NCBI GenBank assembly: GCA_019638255.1
Contig: JAHBUD010000001.1
Coordinates: forward strand, 1,426,001-1,490,000
DNA: 64,000 bases
From: Cyclobacteriaceae bacterium
Lineage (GTDB): Bacteria > Bacteroidota > Bacteroidia > Cytophagales > Cyclobacteriaceae
Reading direction: 5' to 3'
Part shown: positions 60,662 to 64,000 of the stretch, in pieces
Position numbering within the stretch: the stretch's first letter is position 1
How the letters are laid out: every line of letters begins with the position of its first letter
Notes under the pieces: model-generated
Database searches by the model: none
What the model was told of the DNA's origin: nothing
The model's input: only the letters and a program-made list of their open reading frames with translations
Program-made: the position numbers and the translations under genes

Positions 60662-61593
60662 GTAACACAGGTAAAATATGGGTAAGGAATTGCATCATGG
60701 TGTGCTTCATGCTTGCCTGTGTGTTCATGAGCAACGCCCAACAGAATCCACACTTTACACAATACATGTTCAGCGGACTCACAATCAACCCTGCCTATGC
60801 CGGTGTTGATGAGGCGCTCAGTGGGATGTTTATCGACAGGCACCAATGGAGGGGTATTGATGGTGCACCATCAACCCAAACGCTTTCACTTCATGCCTTG
60901 AACCGAAAACAAAAAGTCGGTTTGGGCTTATTGGTAGTGAATGATAAAATTGGAATACATAACAATTTAACCGCAAATGCCAGCTATGCGTATCATCTTC
61001 AGGTAGCGAGTAAGTCGTTTTTGTCGTTTGGTTTGCAGGCAGGCATTCAGCATGTACGGTCAGATTACGGCTCATTGCAAAACGGAACCAATGTTGATCC
61101 AAAACTCGCCAATGTGGCGATCAATGAAATGTTCTTCGATTTTGGTGCAGGTGTATACTTTCGCAGTAAGCGTTTTCATATGGGAATTTCAGCACCTGAA
61201 ATTCTGCCTAAAACAGTGGATGTTAATGAAGCAGAGTCAATTCAACTGAAGAATCTTAACTTGTTCACGTTCATGAAATATTCCATTCCACTTAGTCCGA
61301 AATGGGAATTTCAACCAGCCGTGCTGCTTAAGCATATGAGTGATTTGCCGCTATCGGCAGATGTGACGACAACGTTTTTGTATAAGGATATTCTGTTGGC
61401 CGGTGTAAGCTATCGTTTTGACGCTTCCATGGGTTACTTAATAAAGATCAGGGTCACTCCTCAGTTGCAAGTAGGGTATGCGTACGAGTATCCGGTGGGC
61501 GTACTTTCTCAGTTGAACAATGGTTCGCACGAACTTATGGTTCAACTTCTGTTTCGCAAGGAGCATTCCGGTATTAAATCTCCTCGCTTATGA
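60658..61593 (+). CDS. PorP/SprF-family type IX secretion membrane protein
   Basis: About 311 residues from ATG 60658, which overlaps the preceding stop; the frame is open nine codons earlier. Signal peptide (MVCFMLACVFMSNAQ region). The mature part starts QNPHFTQYMFSGLTINPAYA and DRHQWRGIDGAPSTQTL, the defining PorP/SprF segments, then beta strands of an outer-membrane barrel to FRKEHSGIK. Each T9SS type-B substrate usually has such a partner, which docks it at the cell surface. Here it should serve the HYR protein just upstream. Confidence 0.95.
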   Translation: MSNTGKIWVRNCIMVCFMLACVFMSNAQQNPHFTQYMFSGLTINPAYAGVDEALSGMFIDRHQWRGIDGAPSTQTLSLHALNRKQKVGLGLLVVNDKIGIHNNLTANASYAYHLQVASKSFLSFGLQAGIQHVRSDYGSLQNGTNVDPKLANVAINEMFFDFGAGVYFRSKRFHMGISAPEILPKTVDVNEAESIQLKNLNLFTFMKYSIPLSPKWEFQPAVLLKHMSDLPLSADVTTTFLYKDILLAGVSYRFDASMGYLIKIRVTPQLQVGYAYEYPVGVLSQLNNGSHELMVQLLFRKEHSGIKSPRL

Positions 61594-63200
61594 AGTCTGG
61601 CAGATTGATATCGGTATTTTTTTTAATTACCCTGTCAGGGTTTGTGTCACTTAATGGCCATGCACAAAAATCTGTCGCACAAATTTTTAAATCGGATCGT
61701 ACACTAGCGGATGAATGTTTCGCAAAGGGCGATATACTACCGGCTTTGGAATTGTACGAGCGCTTAAAAAAAAGCGGAGAAGACTATTTGAAACTAGGCA
61801 GGGGGTATTTTATAGTGAAAGCGTATGATCGCTGCCTGGATGCCTATTCGCGTGCCTATTCGAGAAGTGTTACGTTTAGCCGTGAGGATTATTCAAATGC
61901 TGCAGAAGCCAATCTTACCCTCAAAAACTATCAGCAGGCGGAATATTACTTTTTGAAAATCCTGGAAACCGAACCCGACAATGAGTGGATTCAGAAAAAG
62001 CTCTGGCGGATTTCGAACATGCATTACCTGTATGAAGATTCCATTCACTTTGCTACGCGATTACTTTCCATCAATACAACAGCAGCTGAATGGGGTGGTG
62101 TTACCGTTGATGGGGGATTGCTTTTTTTGTCGAACCGGGATACAGGAAATCCGGTAAAACAAATTGACGCCACCACCGGTCAAGCCTTCTTCAAGTTGTT
62201 CGAAGCTAATGAAAAACCCGACACCTTGCTGGAAGGGTGGAGTAGACTTTTCGGTTCTCCAACGTTGTATAAAAAGGCCGTTAACGTTCAGGGTAATACA
62301 GGTACATTCTCACTATATGCCAACAATAGAAAAATGGTTTATGCTGCAACCGCTGCCACAAAGAATAAGTATGGTATACGGCCGCTAGGATTGTACTTTG
62401 CCGAATGGAAAGAAGAAAAATGGCAGGTGTCGGGTGGATTTCCTTACAATGAAAAGGATTTCTCAATTGATGATCCCCATATAAATGAGCAGGGAACTGT
62501 TCTCTATTTTTCATCCGATAAGCATGGTGGATATGGCGGAAAGGATATTTATCGATCAGAATGGGTGGACAATAAATGGACACAGCCGGTAAACCTTGGT
62601 CCAGAGATAAACACGCCATACGATGAAGCATATCCTTACCTGTTTAACAATGAGCTTTACTTTTCTTCGAACGGACATGCAGGCATGGGCGGATTGGATA
62701 TTTTTAAAATTGAGTTGCGTGAGAATGCCGAGCCTGTAAACCTAGGGCATCCGTTAAACTCACCGTATGATGACTTTGCAATTTCTTTTGCCGGTGAAAG
62801 GGGAACACATGGTTTTATTAGCTCCAATCGGAAGCGTGGAGGATTAGATGATGATGTGTATGAGTTTGATATGGATATGCAAACTTATCCGTTTTCCATA
62901 AGCGGTATTATTAAACAAATGGATCACGACTGGAGTGATTCTTCTGAGGTGCGTGTATTAAGAAATGCACGCATCCGGTTGGTGGATACGGTGCGGAAAG
63001 CTATCGTATATGAAACTAATTCTGATCAGGAAGGTTCTTTTTCACTTATTATACCCTACTTCAGTAAATATGGTATTTATGTTATTGATGAAGATGGTGT
63101 TGAAAACATGGCTGTATTTGAAATTCCCCGCCAACGAAAAGAGTCAACCGTGCATGAAATTGTCGTCATAAAAGATATATTTCAATCCTTAAAGAATTAA
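61590..63200 (+). CDS. TPR/PD40 secreted protein of the T9SS cluster
   Basis: A 536-residue exported protein. Signal peptide about 1-25. TPR-like helices at about 30-150 (ALELYERLKKSGEDYLKLGR; YSRAYSRSVTFSREDYSNAA). PD40 propeller blades follow (VLYFSSDKHGGYGGKDIYRS; LYFSSNGHAGMGGLDIFKIE; HGFISSNRKRGGLDDDVYEF), and a beta-sandwich domain closes it. Unlike the first protein in the window it has no OmpA domain, though it otherwise resembles PorE/SprE-type subunits. The start overlaps the PorP stop as ATGA, so the cluster is co-translated. Confidence 0.88.
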   Translation: MKSGRLISVFFLITLSGFVSLNGHAQKSVAQIFKSDRTLADECFAKGDILPALELYERLKKSGEDYLKLGRGYFIVKAYDRCLDAYSRAYSRSVTFSREDYSNAAEANLTLKNYQQAEYYFLKILETEPDNEWIQKKLWRISNMHYLYEDSIHFATRLLSINTTAAEWGGVTVDGGLLFLSNRDTGNPVKQIDATTGQAFFKLFEANEKPDTLLEGWSRLFGSPTLYKKAVNVQGNTGTFSLYANNRKMVYAATAATKNKYGIRPLGLYFAEWKEEKWQVSGGFPYNEKDFSIDDPHINEQGTVLYFSSDKHGGYGGKDIYRSEWVDNKWTQPVNLGPEINTPYDEAYPYLFNNELYFSSNGHAGMGGLDIFKIELRENAEPVNLGHPLNSPYDDFAISFAGERGTHGFISSNRKRGGLDDDVYEFDMDMQTYPFSISGIIKQMDHDWSDSSEVRVLRNARIRLVDTVRKAIVYETNSDQEGSFSLIIPYFSKYGIYVIDEDGVENMAVFEIPRQRKESTVHEIVVIKDIFQSLKN

Positions 63201-63218
63201 GTTTCAGGAATATTTCTG

Positions 63219-64000
63219 ATGCTTGCCAAAATCATGGTATACCGTAGGTGCTCTGTTGCAATTGTAGGCTTACTGATTGCTTTTATCGCATCCGCTCAAA
63301 ACGTACAGCGGGTTCAGGTAAAAACCTTCGATCAGCAATTACGCCCCTCAAAGAATATCGAGTTGTTGATCAATGAGCGAATAAAAGTAAACACTGGTGA
63401 GCGTGGTTCAGATTTTATTGAGATGACCACCCGGGATTTTCCGATTCGATCCGTTGAAGTTTTGAACGAAGGATTTGAGCCTGCATCGTGGAATTTCAGC
63501 AAGGGTGTTCTGGAGATAACGATACGCAAGAAAAACTATCAACTGGTAACGGTTTTGATCGTTAGCAGGCAGCAGCAACCGCTAGTAAGAACGGAAGTTA
63601 CCTATACAGGTGTGCGCAGGTTGAAGCTGAGCACAAATAATGAAGGTAAAATTGACCTCCCTCTTGATCTTGATGAACGTATAACTTCCGCCAGTCAGTT
63701 TATAATTTCAGGTTATACCCCGGTGAATCTGGTTGCCACGGCCAACACCTATTCCCTTACAGTTGAACCCATTCAAGTAGTTTCTGAAACAAAAGCTCCG
63801 GTGGCTCAAGAGGTTCCAAGCCAATCTTATGAGAAAGAGTTGGCTAGTTTGGATACCGCAAAAGGTCTGGCCTCGTTTTACGAAATCATCAGTGACATTC
63901 CTTTAAATAATTTACCAGAGGATGACAAGCGTATTGTTGATGCCCGCTTCAACACGCTGCTAAGAGCCATGCAGGAATCGATGAGAGCGGAAAGACCTGC
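63219..64000 (+). CDS. Secreted protein, partial at the window edge
   Basis: An open frame from ATG 63219 to the window end, at least 260 codons, with no stop. An alternative ATG lies at 63234. A signal peptide (RRCSVAIVGLLIAFIASAQ) is followed by a beta-rich region (VQRVQVKTFDQQLRPSKNIE, then YQLVTVLIVSRQQQPLVRTE, repeated transthyretin-like strands) and a helical acidic part near the edge. It starts 18 bp after the PD40 gene, so it continues the T9SS-linked operon. Domain assignment is not possible from this portion. Confidence 0.8.
   Translation, partial: MLAKIMVYRRCSVAIVGLLIAFIASAQNVQRVQVKTFDQQLRPSKNIELLINERIKVNTGERGSDFIEMTTRDFPIRSVEVLNEGFEPASWNFSKGVLEITIRKKNYQLVTVLIVSRQQQPLVRTEVTYTGVRRLKLSTNNEGKIDLPLDLDERITSASQFIISGYTPVNLVATANTYSLTVEPIQVVSETKAPVAQEVPSQSYEKELASLDTAKGLASFYEIISDIPLNNLPEDDKRIVDARFNTLLRAMQESMRAERP

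Noticed and set aside
1..64000. tRNA, rRNA or riboswitch genes in intergenic gaps
   Set aside because: I looked through the gaps longer than about 100 bp and found no cloverleaf or known riboswitch core; a covariance search (tRNAscan, Rfam) would be decisive.

Overview
The window comes from a Bacteroidota chromosome, most likely a Cytophagales-type gliding or T9SS-bearing bacterium. The pointers are a PorP/SprF protein next to a HYR-repeat protein with a CHU_C/type-B T9SS sorting tail, PD40/OmpA proteins, paired DUF4252 and DUF4199 genes, a BatA-domain protein, an HME-RND pump fused to its outer-membrane channel, and frequent weak, ATG/GTG/TTG starts without strong Shine-Dalgarno sites. No rRNA, tRNA, CRISPR array, prophage or complete insertion sequence was recognised.

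Layout. 1-9000: PD40-OmpA protein, small conserved genes, a MITE-like palindromic repeat, a large VWA protein, then an ECF sigma factor with a probable anti-sigma partner and two DUF4252 proteins. 9000-14600: ABC exporter pair and SemiSWEET; on the minus strand a CDF-like transporter, serine hydrolase, solo NUMOD/HNH endonuclease and AraC regulator. 14700-20000: a complete trans-4-hydroxyproline catabolic operon (Pyr4H2C deaminase, ketoglutarate-semialdehyde dehydrogenase, hydroxyproline epimerase, FAD-dependent D-hydroxyproline dehydrogenase), divergent from the AraC gene. Inside it sit two inverted pairs of 7-bp tandem-repeat arrays, one of which encloses a frameshifted four-helix-bundle (23S-IVP-like) gene.

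20000-34800: GAF protein, DUF819 transporter, zinc-ribbon protein, ssb, orphan ExbD, BatA protein, a DUF2281/PemK toxin-antitoxin pair with a broken toxin, a dihydroorotase-like protein lacking its metal ligands in an operon with two DUF4199 proteins and a glycosyltransferase, a VOC protein, tandem alpha/beta hydrolases, an acyl-CoA ligase and a flavodoxin-like protein. 34800-42500: two-component system plus CusA-CusC fusion and CusB adaptor; both operons carry TTAAG repeats at 11-bp spacing. 42600-47700 (minus): patatin-like membrane protein, TPR histidine kinase, WYL regulator. 47800-54000: AddA/AddB-like recombination helicase-nuclease pair separated by a strong palindrome. 54200-58700: rhodanese/persulfide-dioxygenase genes (the largest split by an in-frame TAA), an outer-membrane barrel and small envelope proteins. 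58900-end: T9SS-linked cluster HYR-CHU_C / PorP / PD40 and a partial gene.

The most unusual structure is the set of GATTCTK heptamer arrays at 17130-17247 and 18235-18739. They begin on stop codons, end on or beside start codons, contribute coding residues to a catabolic enzyme, and bracket a four-helix-bundle gene, which suggests a small selfish element living in operon junctions. Three genes (four-helix bundle, PemK toxin, MBL-rhodanese) are interrupted by single-base events; these could be true decay or sequence errors.
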